DNA from: Pseudomonas mangrovi
Lineage (GTDB): Bacteria; Pseudomonadota; Gammaproteobacteria; Pseudomonadales; Pseudomonadaceae
Direction of reading: 5' to 3'
DNA: 64,000 nt
NCBI RefSeq assembly: GCF_003052585.1
Contig: NZ_QASN01000020.1
Coordinates: 372,001 to 436,000 of the forward strand
A model generated the notes under the pieces. That model was not told where the DNA came from and did no database searches. It saw nothing but the letters and a program-made list of their open reading frames with translations. Below, piece by piece: positions 18,062 through 28,385 of this stretch. Within the stretch, counting starts at the first letter, position 1. The number at the start of each line of letters is the position of its first letter. The position numbers were made by a program, and so were the translations under genes.

Positions 18062-18091
18062 CCCCAACGAGCGCTCCTGCGTTCGTTGGGG
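18062..18091 (+). terminator. Stem-loop after the small secreted protein
   Basis: CCCCAACGA at 18062-18070 pairs with TCGTTGGGG at 18083-18091, a 9-bp perfect stem. It sits 17 bp past the stop. The following bases are not a clean T-run (CAGCATTTG), so it may be a weak terminator or a processing hairpin. Confidence 0.5.
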
Positions 18092-18342
18092 CAGCATTTG
18101 TTCCCGTTTGCCCTCCCGTGGTGCTAGGATTCGCGCTGCTTTTGCCCGCAACATGCCTGTCTGCGACCTTTTTCCGCTCGCTCGGCCCGCTCAAGCACAC
18201 TCGATCATCCAGTGTTTGGTTCTGTTCCGGTTCGCCCGTAAGGGCCCTGCCATCGTGAGGCAGGCTGGCCGGCGGAGCCTTTCCTGGCTAATCCCAACCC
18301 ACGTGGCCTTTGGTAGGGGTCACCACTAGGAGAGGAGGCGCC

Positions 18343-20265
18343 ATGCCCACCATTACTCTTCCCGATGGCAGTCAGCGTAGTTTCGACCAGCCCGTCAGCG
18401 TTCTTGAAGTTGCCCAGTCCATCGGTGCCGGTCTGGCCAAGGCCACTGTCGCCGGAAAGGTCGACGGTCGCCTGGTCGATGCCTGCGACCTGATCGAGGC
18501 CGATGCCACTCTGCAGATCATTACCCCGAAGGATCAGGAGGGCGTCGAGATCATCCGCCATTCCTGTGCACACTTGGTTGGGCATGCGGTGAAGCAGCTG
18601 TATCCGGACGCGAAGATGGTCATCGGGCCGGTGATCGAGGACGGCTTCTATTATGACATTGCCATCGGCCGGCCCTTCACGCCTGACGATATGGCGGCGA
18701 TCGAGAAGCGTATGGGAGAGCTGATCGACAAGGACTACGACGTCATCAAGAAGGTGACTCCGCGGGCCGAGGTCATCGAGGTGTTCAGTGGGCGTGGCGA
18801 GGACTACAAGCTGCGCCTGGTCGAGGATATGCCCGACGAGCAGGCCATGGGGCTGTACTACCACGAAGAATACGTCGACATGTGCCGTGGCCCCCACGTG
18901 CCGAACACCCGCTTCCTCAAGGCGTTCAAGCTGACCCGCATCTCCGGTGCGTACTGGCGCGGCGACTCGAAGAACGAGCAGCTGCAGCGTGTCTACGGCA
19001 CCGCCTGGGCTGACAAGAAACAGCTGGCAGCCTATATCCAGCGGATCGAGGAGGCCGAGAAGCGCGACCACCGCCGCATCGGTAAGCAGCTCGACCTGTT
19101 CCATACCCAGGAAGAAGCGCCGGGCATGGTGTTCTGGCACCCGGCCGGCTGGACGCTGTATCAGAGTCTCGAGCAGTACATGCGCCAGGTGCAGCGCGAG
19201 AACGGCTATGTGGAAGTGCGTACGCCGCAGGTGGTCGACCGCATTCTCTGGGAGAAGTCCGGCCACTGGTCGAACTACGCCGAAAACATGTTCACCACTT
19301 CGTCGGAGAGCCGCGAGTACGCGGTGAAGCCGATGAACTGCCCGTGCCACGTGCAGATCTTCAACCAGGGGCTGAAGTCCTACCGTGACCTGCCGCTGCG
19401 CATGGCCGAGTTCGGCGCCTGCCACCGTAACGAGCCGTCCGGCGCGCTGCACGGCATCATGCGCGTGCGCGGGTTCACCCAGGATGACGCGCACATCTTC
19501 TGCACCGAGGAACAGGTGAAGAAGGAAGCGGCGGACTTCATCAAGCTGACCCTGCAGGTCTACGCCGACTTCGGCTTCAGCGACATCGCCATGAAGCTCT
19601 CGACCCGCCCGGCCAAGCGGGTCGGCTCCGGCGAGCTGTGGGATCGCGCCGAGGGCGCGCTGGCCGAAGCCCTCAACGAGTCCGGTCTGGCCTGGGAGTA
19701 CCAGCCGGGCGAGGGCGCCTTCTATGGTCCGAAGATCGAATTCACCCTGCGCGACTGCCTGGGCCGTAATTGGCAGTGCGGCACCCTGCAGTACGATCCG
19801 AACCTTCCCGAACGTCTGGATGCCAGTTATGTGGCAGAGGACAACAGCCGGTTGCGTCCGGTCATGTTGCACCGCGCCATCCTCGGTTCCTTCGAGCGTT
19901 TCATCGGCATGCTCATCGAGCACTACGCCGGGGCCTTCCCCGCGTGGCTTGCGCCGACCCAGGCGGTGATCATGAATATCACCGACAAACAGGCCGATTT
20001 TGCCCAGACGGTAGAGAAAAGCCTCACTCAAGCGGGTTTCCGGGCCAAGGTCGACTTGAGAAACGAGAAGATCGGCTTTAAAATCCGCGAGCATACCTTG
20101 CTCAAGGTTCCCTATCTTCTGGTTATCGGAGATCGGGAGGTCGAGACACGATCCGTTGCTGTGCGCACCCGCGAAGGCGTCGATCTGGGCTCCATGCCCC
20201 TAGATCAGTTCGCTGCTTTGCTGTCACAGGCGGTTTCCCGGCGTAGTCGCCAAGAATTGGAGTAA
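18343..20265 (+). CDS. thrS: Threonyl-tRNA synthetase
   Basis: 640 residues, the usual length. N-terminal TGS domain, then the editing domain with its [10 protein letters not shown] metal-like site, the class II catalytic core with zinc ligand C333 in MNCPCH and motif 2 around [11 protein letters not shown], and the C-terminal anticodon-binding domain. It charges tRNA-Thr and hydrolyses mis-acylated Ser-tRNA-Thr. AGGAGAGGAGG precedes the ATG. Leads the classic thrS-infC-rpmI-rplT-pheST-ihfA cluster. The ~250-base leader upstream could form translational control structures as in E. coli, but I could not identify an operator. Confidence 0.98.
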   Translation: MPTITLPDGSQRSFDQPVSVLEVAQSIGAGLAKATVAGKVDGRLVDACDLIEADATLQIITPKDQEGVEIIRHSCAHLVGHAVKQLYPDAKMVIGPVIEDGFYYDIAIGRPFTPDDMAAIEKRMGELIDKDYDVIKKVTPRAEVIEVFSGRGEDYKLRLVEDMPDEQAMGLYYHEEYVDMCRGPHVPNTRFLKAFKLTRISGAYWRGDSKNEQLQRVYGTAWADKKQLAAYIQRIEEAEKRDHRRIGKQLDLFHTQEEAPGMVFWHPAGWTLYQSLEQYMRQVQRENGYVEVRTPQVVDRILWEKSGHWSNYAENMFTTSSESREYAVKPMNCPCHVQIFNQGLKSYRDLPLRMAEFGACHRNEPSGALHGIMRVRGFTQDDAHIFCTEEQVKKEAADFIKLTLQVYADFGFSDIAMKLSTRPAKRVGSGELWDRAEGALAEALNESGLAWEYQPGEGAFYGPKIEFTLRDCLGRNWQCGTLQYDPNLPERLDASYVAEDNSRLRPVMLHRAILGSFERFIGMLIEHYAGAFPAWLAPTQAVIMNITDKQADFAQTVEKSLTQAGFRAKVDLRNEKIGFKIREHTLLKVPYLLVIGDREVETRSVAVRTREGVDLGSMPLDQFAALLSQAVSRRSRQELE

Positions 20266-20267
20266 TC

Positions 20268-20816
20268 ATTATTAAGCGTGAAATGAGACAGGATAAACGA
20301 GCTGCACCCAAGGCCCCGATCAATGAGAATATCTCGGCCCGCGAGGTTCGTTTAATCGGGGCGGATGGTGAGCAGATTGGCATCGTCTCTATTGATGAAG
20401 CGCTGCGTGTGGCCGAAGAGGCCAAGCTGGATCTGGTAGAAATCTCTGCTGATGCCGTACCGCCGGTGTGCCGGATCATGGACTACGGCAAGCACCTCTT
20501 CGAGAAGAAGAAGCAGGCTGCCATCGCGAAGAAGAACCAGCACCAGCAACAGATCAAAGAAATCAAGTTTCGTCCAGGGACGGAAGAAGGGGATTACCAG
20601 GTAAAACTACGCAACCTGGTACGTTTCCTTGAAGAGGGGGATAAGGCCAAGGTTTCCTTGCGATTCCGCGGCCGAGAGATGGCACATCAGGAGCTGGGCA
20701 TGGAGCTGTTGAAGCGGGTCGAAACCGACCTCGCCGAATACGGCGCCGTTGAACAGCATCCAAAGATGGAAGGACGCCAGCTGATCATGGTCATCGCCCC
20801 CAGAAAGAAGAAGTAA
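20268..20816 (+). CDS. infC: Translation initiation factor IF-3 (probable AUU start)
   Basis: Full-length IF-3 (182 residues from the chosen start). N-domain [14 protein letters not shown] and C-domain [18 protein letters not shown] are diagnostic. The first in-frame ATG (20283) lies inside the conserved sequence. The codons ATT ATT AAG CGT GAA precede it, and GGAG sits five bases ahead of the first ATT, two bases after the thrS stop. Rare AUU initiation is established for infC in enterobacteria, where IF-3 discriminates against it and represses its own synthesis. ATT at 20268 was therefore chosen over the ATG. Confidence 0.93.
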   Translation: MIKREMRQDKRAAPKAPINENISAREVRLIGADGEQIGIVSIDEALRVAEEAKLDLVEISADAVPPVCRIMDYGKHLFEKKKQAAIAKKNQHQQQIKEIKFRPGTEEGDYQVKLRNLVRFLEEGDKAKVSLRFRGREMAHQELGMELLKRVETDLAEYGAVEQHPKMEGRQLIMVIAPRKKK

Positions 20817-20876
20817 CCACCAGGGCACGGCAGGCCTTGCGGTTATGTTTATCAATTGAATGCGGAGTATCCGAAC

Positions 20877-21071
20877 ATGCCAAAAATGAAAACCAAGAGC
20901 GGCGCCAAGAAGCGCTTCAAGCCGACAGCGAACGGCTTCAAGCACAAACACGCTTTCAAGAGCCACATCCTGACCAAAATGTCTACCAAGCGTAAGCGTC
21001 AGCTGCGTGGTACATCTCTGATGCACCCGTCTGACAAGGCAAAAGTAGAGCGCATGCTGCGCGTTCGTTAA
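20877..21071 (+). CDS. rpmI: Ribosomal protein bL35
   Basis: 64 residues, the standard length, highly basic, with the family core [14 protein letters not shown] and [13 protein letters not shown] component of the large ribosomal subunit. The ATG at 20877 was chosen because the family begins MPKMKTK; a slightly longer reading frame adds 7 residues. Cotranscribed with rplT 28 bp downstream. Confidence 0.98.
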   Translation: MPKMKTKSGAKKRFKPTANGFKHKHAFKSHILTKMSTKRKRQLRGTSLMHPSDKAKVERMLRVR

Positions 21072-21099
21072 TTCGGTCAAGACTTAGAGGAAATTACTC

Positions 21100-21456
21100 A
21101 TGGCTCGTGTTAAGCGTGGCGTTATCGCTCGTGCTCGTCACAAGAAAATCCTGAAACTCGCAAAAGGCTACTACGGTGCGCGTTCGCGCGTATTCCGTGT
21201 TGCCAAGCAGGCGGTAATCAAGGCAGGCCAGTACGCCTACCGTGACCGTCGTCAGCGCAAGCGTCAGTTCCGCGCTCTGTGGATCGCCCGTATCAACGCT
21301 GGTGCTCGTGTCAACGGTCTGTCCTACAGCCGTCTGATCGCCGGTCTGAAAAAGGCTTCCATCGAGATCGATCGCAAGGTTCTGGCCGATCTGGCCGTGA
21401 ACGAAAAAGCAGCCTTTGCTGCAATTGTCGAGAAAGCCAAAGCCGTTCTGGCCTGA
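21100..21456 (+). CDS. rplT: Ribosomal protein bL20
   Basis: 118 residues, beginning [18 protein letters not shown], diagnostic for L20, which assembles early onto 23S rRNA. In E. coli L20 also represses rpmI-rplT translation by binding a leader structure mimicking its rRNA site; the same organisation here makes this plausible. AGAGGAAA precedes the ATG. A strong hairpin follows the stop. Confidence 0.98.
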   Translation: MARVKRGVIARARHKKILKLAKGYYGARSRVFRVAKQAVIKAGQYAYRDRRQRKRQFRALWIARINAGARVNGLSYSRLIAGLKKASIEIDRKVLADLAVNEKAAFAAIVEKAKAVLA

Positions 21457-21497
21457 TTCCCCGACAATTCCGGGTTCGCCCGGTGCTGGTAATCGAT

Positions 21498-21524
21498 AGG
21501 GGAAGAGCCTTTGGCTCTTCCCCT
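21498..21524 (+). terminator. Stem-loop terminator/attenuator between rplT and pheS
   Basis: AGGGGAAGAGCC (21498-21509) pairs perfectly with GGCTCTTCCCCT (21513-21524) around a TTT loop, followed by ATTTCG. A 12-bp stem with a short T stretch is a plausible rho-independent terminator. As pheST lies on the same strand just downstream, partial read-through or attenuation is possible. Confidence 0.7.
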
Positions 21525-21544
21525 ATTTCGTATCTGAAGAGGCA

Positions 21545-21579
21545 CTTGCAAAGCCTCGCAAGTTGGCCGGCTTTGCAAG
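21545..21579 (+). promoter_or_regulatory. Second hairpin directly upstream of the pheS ribosome binding site
   Basis: CTTGCAAAGCC (21545-21555) is an 11-bp perfect inverted repeat of GGCTTTGCAAG (21569-21579) with a 13-base loop. It ends about 5 bases before TTTGGAGG, the pheS Shine-Dalgarno. There is no T-run, so it is more likely an RNA structure in the pheS leader than a terminator. Confidence 0.45.
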
Positions 21580-21597
21580 AGCCTTTGGAGGTTGTAG

Positions 21598-22602
<1,005 letters not shown>

Positions 22603-22636
22603 CAGCAGATCGTCTGAGCAGGTTTAGGAGAGCAGG

Positions 22637-25015
22637 ATGAAATTCAGTGAGCAGTGGCTGCGTAGCTTGGCCAATCCCCCGGTATCCCGTGATGAGCTGG
22701 TCGCTCGTCTGTCGATGGTCGGGCTCGAGGTGGATGCGGTAGCGCCAGTCGCGGGGCAATTCAGTGGTGTGGTGGTTGGCGAGATCCTCAGTGCCGAGCA
22801 GCATCCGGACGCCGACAAGCTGCGTGTCTGCCAGGTCAGCAATGGCAGCGAAACCTTTCAGGTCGTCTGCGGCGCGCCCAACGCGCGTCCGGGCATCAAG
22901 ATCCCCTTTGCTATGATCGGGGCCGTGCTGGGCGAAGACTTCCAGATCAAGAAGGCCAAGCTGCGCGGCGTGGAGTCCTTCGGCATGCTGTGCTCGGCGT
23001 CGGAGCTGAAGATCAGTGAGGAGAATGCTGGCTTGCTCGAGCTGGCGGCAGACGCCCCGGTGGGTGTTGATCTGCGCGAGTACCTCGGGCTGGATGACGT
23101 CAGCATCGAGATCGGTCTTACCCCGAACCGTGGCGACTGCCTGTCACTGGTTGGCCTGGCGCGCGAAGTCGGTGCGATCTATTCGGTGCCGGTTGCCTCG
23201 ATCGCAATCGAGCCAGTAGTGCCAACGTGCGACCAAGTGCTCCCGGTAGAGATTGTCGCCCCGGCCGCCTGTCCTCGATATCTGGGTCGCGTCGTGCGCA
23301 ACGTTGATGTTTCGCGTCCGACGCCTTTGTGGATCGTTGAGCGGTTGCGCCGCTCCGATATCCGCAGCATCGATGCGGTAGTGGATATCACCAATTACGT
23401 GATGCTGGAGCTGGGTCAGCCAATGCATGCCTTCGATCTGGCCCAGTTGCGCGGCGGGATTCGCGTGCGCCTGGCCGAAGAAGGCGAAAAACTGGTGTTG
23501 CTCGGCGGCCAGGAAATGACCCTGCGTCCCGATACGCTGGTGATTGCCGATCATGAGCGAGCTCTTGCAATCGCCGGCGTCATGGGTGGCGAGCACAGCG
23601 GAGTGGGTGCAACGACCCGCGATCTGTTCCTGGAAAGCGCGTTTTTCGACACCATCGCGTTGGCCGGCAAGGCGCGCTCCTACGGTCTGCACACCGATTC
23701 CTCTCATCGTTTCGAGCGTGGTGTCGATTCGCAGCTGTCGCGTGATGCGATGGAGCGGGCCACTCGGCTGGTGCTGGAGATTGTCGGCGGTGAAGCGGGC
23801 CCCATCGTGGAAGTCGCCAGTGCCGAGCACCTGCCCAGCGTCGCTCCGGTTACTCTGCGTGCCGAGCGGGTCGAGCAGATGCTTGGCCTCAAGATGGACG
23901 GCGGCGACATCGAGCGGCTGCTCGGAGCCCTTGGTCTGGGTGTAAGCGAGCAGAGTCCGGGTGTCTGGACGGTCACGGTGCCCAGTCATCGCTTCGATAT
24001 CAGCCTGGAAGTTGATCTGATCGAGGAGCTGGGCCGTCTCTACGGTTACAACCGTCTGCCGGTACGTTACCCACAGGCGCGTCTGGCTCCGCAGGCGAAA
24101 GAAGAGGCGCGTGCCGATCTGGCAGCACTGCGTCGCCTGCTGGTGGCTCGCGGCTATCAGGAAGCGATTACCTACAGCTTCATCGATCCGCGGCTGTTCG
24201 AGCTGTTCAGCCCGGGCGTCGAGCCGCTGCAGCTGGCCAATCCGATCTCTGCCGACATGTCTGTGATGCGTAATTCGTTGTGGCCGGGTCTGATCAAGGC
24301 CCTGCAGCACAACCTCAATCGCCAGCAGACGCGGGTGCGCGTGTTCGAAAGCGGCCTGCGTTTCGTAGGGCAGCTAGAAGGTCTCAAGCAGGAAGCGATG
24401 CTGGCTGGCCTGGTATGCGGCGCGCGACTCCCGGAAGGCTGGTCGAATGGCAAGGAGTCGGTCGATTTCTTCGATGCCAAGGCCGATGTCGAGGCGCTAC
24501 TGGGTGTTGCAGGTGCTGCCGGTGCGTTCTCGTTCCGCGTCGCAGAGCACTGTGCGTTGCATCCGGGGCAGGGCGCGGTCATCGAGCGCGACGGGCGCCA
24601 GGTTGGCTTTATCGGCGCACTGCATCCTGAGCTTGCGCGCGAGCTGGGTATCGACCAGCCGGTGTATCTGTTCGAGCTGGTACTGGCCGAAGTTGTCGCC
24701 GGTCGCCTTCCCGCGTATCGGGAGCTTTCCCGCTTCCCCGAAGTGCGCCGGGATCTGGCTCTGCTGGTGGATCGTCAGGCGCCGGCAGAAGAGATTCTTA
24801 AGGCCGCCCGCGAAGCGGCCGGTGAAAGCCTGGCTGATCTTCGACTGTTTGATGTCTATCACGGTAAAGGTATTGATCCACAAAGAAAAAGCCTTGCGGT
24901 CGGCTTGACCTGGCAACATGCATCACGCACTCTTAACGACGATGAGGTGAGTGCATCCGTTGAAAATATCCTCACCTTGCTTGGAGAAAGGTTCAACGCC
25001 ACGTTAAGGAAGTAG
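22637..25015 (+). CDS. pheT: Phenylalanyl-tRNA synthetase beta subunit
   Basis: 792 residues, the expected length. N-terminal OB-fold tRNA-binding domain (HPDADKLRVCQV), the B3/B4 editing domain, B5, the catalytic-like core and the C-terminal FDX-ACB anticodon-binding domain. Acts with PheS and edits Tyr-tRNA-Phe. It ends 3 bp before ihfA, a standard operon arrangement. Confidence 0.98.
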   Translation: MKFSEQWLRSLANPPVSRDELVARLSMVGLEVDAVAPVAGQFSGVVVGEILSAEQHPDADKLRVCQVSNGSETFQVVCGAPNARPGIKIPFAMIGAVLGEDFQIKKAKLRGVESFGMLCSASELKISEENAGLLELAADAPVGVDLREYLGLDDVSIEIGLTPNRGDCLSLVGLAREVGAIYSVPVASIAIEPVVPTCDQVLPVEIVAPAACPRYLGRVVRNVDVSRPTPLWIVERLRRSDIRSIDAVVDITNYVMLELGQPMHAFDLAQLRGGIRVRLAEEGEKLVLLGGQEMTLRPDTLVIADHERALAIAGVMGGEHSGVGATTRDLFLESAFFDTIALAGKARSYGLHTDSSHRFERGVDSQLSRDAMERATRLVLEIVGGEAGPIVEVASAEHLPSVAPVTLRAERVEQMLGLKMDGGDIERLLGALGLGVSEQSPGVWTVTVPSHRFDISLEVDLIEELGRLYGYNRLPVRYPQARLAPQAKEEARADLAALRRLLVARGYQEAITYSFIDPRLFELFSPGVEPLQLANPISADMSVMRNSLWPGLIKALQHNLNRQQTRVRVFESGLRFVGQLEGLKQEAMLAGLVCGARLPEGWSNGKESVDFFDAKADVEALLGVAGAAGAFSFRVAEHCALHPGQGAVIERDGRQVGFIGALHPELARELGIDQPVYLFELVLAEVVAGRLPAYRELSRFPEVRRDLALLVDRQAPAEEILKAAREAAGESLADLRLFDVYHGKGIDPQRKSLAVGLTWQHASRTLNDDEVSASVENILTLLGERFNATLRK

Positions 25016-25018
25016 CGC

Positions 25019-25321
25019 ATGGGGGCTCTGACGAAAGCTGAGATGGCTGAACGTCTGTACGAGGAGCTTGGCCTGAATAAGCGGGAAGCCAAGGAATTGG
25101 TGGAACTGTTTTTCGAGGAAATTCGCCAGGCTCTCGAGCATAACGAGCAGGTCAAATTGTCCGGTTTCGGTAATTTTGATCTCCGGGACAAGCGTCAGCG
25201 TCCCGGTCGTAACCCCAAAACGGGTGAAGAGATTCCGATCACGGCACGGCGTGTGGTCACTTTTCGTCCAGGACAGAAATTGAAAGCCAGGGTCGAGGCA
25301 TATGCTGGAACCAAGTCATAA
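25019..25321 (+). CDS. ihfA: Integration host factor alpha subunit
   Basis: 100 residues, HU/IHF fold. The tip-of-arm motif [12 protein letters not shown] and start [16 protein letters not shown] identify the alpha chain. With IhfB it bends DNA sharply at specific sites, affecting sigma54 promoters, recombination and replication. Its location directly after pheT is conserved in gammaproteobacteria. The 3' end overlaps the downstream MerR gene by 20 bp. Confidence 0.97.
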   Translation: MGALTKAEMAERLYEELGLNKREAKELVELFFEEIRQALEHNEQVKLSGFGNFDLRDKRQRPGRNPKTGEEIPITARRVVTFRPGQKLKARVEAYAGTKS

Positions 25322-25658
25322 CGACGAACTGCCGGCGATTCCTGGCAAGCGTTACTTCACCATTGGTGAGGTGAGCGAGCTGTGTGCGGTCAAGCCTCAC
25401 GTCCTGCGCTATTGGGAGCAGGAGTTCCCGCAGCTCAATCCGGTGAAGCGCCGTGGAAACCGTCGTTATTACCAGCGTCAGGACGTGCTGATGATCCGGC
25501 AGATCCGCGCGTTGCTCTATGAGCAGGGTTTCACCATCGGCGGCGCCCGCCAGCGTCTGTCCGGCGATGAAGCGCGTGACGACACCACCCAGTACAAACA
25601 GCTGATCCGTCAGATGATCTCCGAACTGGAAGATCTGCTTCTCGTTCTGCGTAAGTAA
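25302..25658 (+). CDS. MerR-family transcriptional regulator downstream of ihfA
   Basis: 118 residues with an N-terminal MerR winged helix-turn-helix ([22 protein letters not shown] followed by [13 protein letters not shown]). A short C-terminal helical dimerisation region follows, with no cysteine metal site and no ligand domain. Proteobacteria commonly carry this small MerR gene after ihfA; its regulon is unknown to me. It overlaps ihfA, so the two are cotranscribed. Confidence 0.92.
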   Translation: MLEPSHNDELPAIPGKRYFTIGEVSELCAVKPHVLRYWEQEFPQLNPVKRRGNRRYYQRQDVLMIRQIRALLYEQGFTIGGARQRLSGDEARDDTTQYKQLIRQMISELEDLLLVLRK

Positions 25659-25678
25659 GCCTTTGTTTTAAAAACCAT

Positions 25679-25706
25679 TTGACCGTGCGAAGCATTCCTG
25701 TATAGT
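25679..25706 (+). promoter_or_regulatory. Sigma70 promoter of the tRNA-Pro gene
   Basis: TTGACC (25679-25684), a 16-base spacer and TATAGT (25701-25706). The predicted start near 25713 gives a ~22-base leader before the mature tRNA, with a GC-rich GCGCGTCGCG discriminator typical of stringently controlled stable-RNA promoters. Confidence 0.7.
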
Positions 25707-25733
25707 GCGCGTCGCGTTCGAATGAATGCATCG

Positions 25734-25811
<78 letters not shown>

Positions 25812-25822
25812 AATAGATCAAC

Positions 25823-25856
25823 AAAAAGGCCAGCTCAGATATGAGCTGGCCTTTTT
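25823..25856 (+). terminator. Rho-independent terminator of tRNA-Pro
   Basis: AAAAAGGCCAGCTCA (25823-25837) and TGAGCTGGCCTTTTT (25842-25856) form a 15-bp perfect stem with a 4-base loop, and the transcript ends in TTTTTGTTTT. A textbook terminator. Confidence 0.92.
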
Positions 25857-26078
25857 GTTTTCGACGTTTGTGCTCGATCCTCTCGCTCTATCGGTGACCG
25901 GCAAACATCGCCGCAGGATGCTTCTTGTCTGCACTCCGCGAAGCCGAATACATGCCGAGCGTTATGCTTGGCGGTGTTGTAGGTAGAGATAAAAGTTTTC
26001 CTGCGAGCTTAACCCGTCACGCTGAAGTGCCTCGTCTACCTCTGTGAATGGACCCTATCGCCATCAAGGAGGCGCGTC

Positions 26079-27773
26079 ATGTCCCGTCACATCCAACTGC
26101 TCCCTCTGCTGTCCGGTTTCGGCAGCGTCTTTCTCATTGCCCTGGCGGGCTGCACCGTCAAAAACGAGCCGGAGGTTCAGGTTCAGGCAGGTTCTGATCA
26201 ACTGAGCAAGCCGGCGCCGGTGCTGGCCGAACAGGTCGCCGACGTCAACGCGGGCTATGCAGCTTCCAAGCGCGAGCTGGTCCGCATGGCGGCGCCGATG
26301 CCGGTGGCGCCCATGCCCGGCGATTACCAGCAGCAATACCAGGACAGCTACCGCGAGCAGTACGCGGATGTCGAAGACAATCCGGTGCAGGCAGTGGCGC
26401 AGCATCCGGTCTCGACTTTCAGTATCGACGTGGACACCGGTGCCTACGCCAACGTGCGGCGCTTCCTCAATCAGGGCCAACTGCCGCCGGCCGAGGCGGT
26501 ACGACTGGAGGAGATGGTCAACTATTTCCCCTACGCCTACCCGCTGCCCAAGGGTGATACGCCATTCGGCGTGACCACCGAGATCGCGCCCTCGCCGTGG
26601 AACGCGCAGAGCCGTCTGCTGCGCGTGGCGATCAAGGCATCGGACGTGCAGAGCAGCGCGTTGCCACCGGCCAATCTGGTGTTCCTGGTCGACGTTTCCG
26701 GCTCCATGCATCGCCGTGAGGGGCTGCCAATGGTGCAGGCTACGCTGAAGCTGCTGGTCGACCAGTTGCGCGAGCAGGATCGGGTTTCTCTGGTGACCTA
26801 CGCCGGCAACTCCCAAGTGGTGCTCGAGTCCACTTCCGGGGCGGAGAAGGCGAAGATTCGTGCCGCCATCGACGGCCTCGTCGCGGGCGGCTCCACCGCA
26901 GGCGAGTCAGGTATCCAGCTGGCCTACCAACAGGCGCAGAAGGGCTTCCTCGACAAGGGCATCAACCGCATCCTGCTGGCCACCGACGGCGACTTCAACG
27001 TCGGCATCAGCGACTTCGACAGCCTGAAGAAAATGGCGGCTGACAAGCGCAAGGGTGGCGTTTCGCTCACCACGCTGGGCTTTGGCACCGACAACTATAA
27101 CGAGCGCCTGATGGAGCAACTGGCTGACGCCGGTGACGGCAACTACGCCTACATCGACAACCTGCGCGAGGCGCGCAAGGTACTGGTCGATCAGCTCAGC
27201 TCGACCCTGGCCACCGTGGCCAGTGACGTGAAGATCCAGGTCGAATTCAACCCGGCCCAGGTCAGCGAGTACCGTCTGCTCGGTTACGAAAATCGCGCCC
27301 TCAAGCGCGAGGACTTCAGCAATGACAAGGTTGACGCTGGTGAAATCGGGGCCGGGCATACGGTGACCGCGCTCTACGAGATCGTCCCGGCTGGCAACAA
27401 GGGGTGGCTGGAACCGCTGCGTTATCAGCAGTCGGGCGTCAGTGGTGGCAAGGCCGACGAGTTGGCCATATTGCGCCTGCGCTGGAAAACACCGGGTGAG
27501 CAGAGCAGCCGGCTGATGGAGATTCCACTGCAGCAGGGGCAGGGCGTGGCGACCCTGGATCAAGCCAGCGAGGATCTGCGTTTCGCTGCATCGGTGGCGG
27601 CGTTCGCCCAGCAGCTCAAGGGCGGCAAGTATCTGGGGGACTTCGATTACAAGCAGACCCTGGCCCTCGCGCGCGGCAGTCGCGGTGAGGATACCTTCGG
27701 TCTGCGCGCCGAGTTCGTGCAACTGGTGGAACTGGCGCAGAGCCTGCAAACTGCGCCAACCCAGGGACGTTGA
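26079..27773 (+). CDS. VWA-domain lipoprotein (YfbK-like)
   Basis: 564 residues. A lipoprotein signal ends in LAGC (C25). After a disordered stretch there is an N-terminal VWA-associated region (VSTFSIDVDTGAYANVRRFL), then a von Willebrand factor A domain with an intact metal-adhesion site D205-x-S207-x-S209 (VDVSGSMHR), then a C-terminal domain typical of YfbK/DUF3520 proteins. It should sit on the periplasmic side of an envelope membrane and bind a partner through Mg2+. AAGGAGG precedes the ATG. The sigma factor gene follows 15 bp later, suggesting an envelope-sensing unit; its exact role is unknown. Confidence 0.88.
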   Translation: MSRHIQLLPLLSGFGSVFLIALAGCTVKNEPEVQVQAGSDQLSKPAPVLAEQVADVNAGYAASKRELVRMAAPMPVAPMPGDYQQQYQDSYREQYADVEDNPVQAVAQHPVSTFSIDVDTGAYANVRRFLNQGQLPPAEAVRLEEMVNYFPYAYPLPKGDTPFGVTTEIAPSPWNAQSRLLRVAIKASDVQSSALPPANLVFLVDVSGSMHRREGLPMVQATLKLLVDQLREQDRVSLVTYAGNSQVVLESTSGAEKAKIRAAIDGLVAGGSTAGESGIQLAYQQAQKGFLDKGINRILLATDGDFNVGISDFDSLKKMAADKRKGGVSLTTLGFGTDNYNERLMEQLADAGDGNYAYIDNLREARKVLVDQLSSTLATVASDVKIQVEFNPAQVSEYRLLGYENRALKREDFSNDKVDAGEIGAGHTVTALYEIVPAGNKGWLEPLRYQQSGVSGGKADELAILRLRWKTPGEQSSRLMEIPLQQGQGVATLDQASEDLRFAASVAAFAQQLKGGKYLGDFDYKQTLALARGSRGEDTFGLRAEFVQLVELAQSLQTAPTQGR

Positions 27774-27788
27774 CCAGAGACACCGCGA

Positions 27789-28385
27789 GTGAGCGCAGCC
27801 ACAACCGATCAACCCGAGAACGACGCCGCCTTGTTGCGGCGTTACCGGCGCGGTGACGCCGACGCCTTTGCCGTGCTCTATGCGCGGCATCGGCTCGGCC
27901 TTTTTCGTTTTCTTGCGGGCCTGTGCGGCGATGCCTCGCTGGCCGAGGAGATCTTCCAGGAAACCTGGCTGAGTCTGGTGCGCAGCGCCTCCGAACAGCA
28001 GCAGGCGTCGGTGCAGTTCCGCAGCTGGCTGTACCAGATCGCGCGCAACCGGCTCATCGACCACTGGCGCAAGCACGGCAAGCGCCAGGGGCTGCAGGAT
28101 GTTTTTGACGAGCAGCTGCACGACAGCCCGGCGGACGAGCCGGGGCCGGAGCAGCAGCTTGATCTGAGTCGTGACCGCCAGCGTCTGCAGGCCGCTCTGG
28201 ACGATCTGCCGCAGGAGCAGCGCGAGGTCTTTCTGCTGCGCGCCCACGGCGACATGGAGCTGCATGAGATCGCCGAGCTGACCCACACGCCGGCGGAAAC
28301 CGTGAAAAGCCGGCTGCGCTATGCGTTGTCGAAGTTGCGTCGGCTATTGGCCGACCCGGCGCCGACCGAGGAGGTCTGCCGATGA
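27789..28385 (+). CDS. ECF-type RNA polymerase sigma factor
   Basis: 198 residues with sigma region 2 (ALYARHRLGLFRFLAGLCGD, then FQSWLYQIARNRLID-like region 2.4) and region 4 (LPQEQREVFLLRAHGDMELHEIAELT), with no region 1.1 or 3. The GTG start is at 27789. It overlaps the next gene by ATGA, the usual sigma/anti-sigma arrangement. The target promoter is not identifiable from the window. Confidence 0.93.
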   Translation: MSAATTDQPENDAALLRRYRRGDADAFAVLYARHRLGLFRFLAGLCGDASLAEEIFQETWLSLVRSASEQQQASVQFRSWLYQIARNRLIDHWRKHGKRQGLQDVFDEQLHDSPADEPGPEQQLDLSRDRQRLQAALDDLPQEQREVFLLRAHGDMELHEIAELTHTPAETVKSRLRYALSKLRRLLADPAPTEEVCR

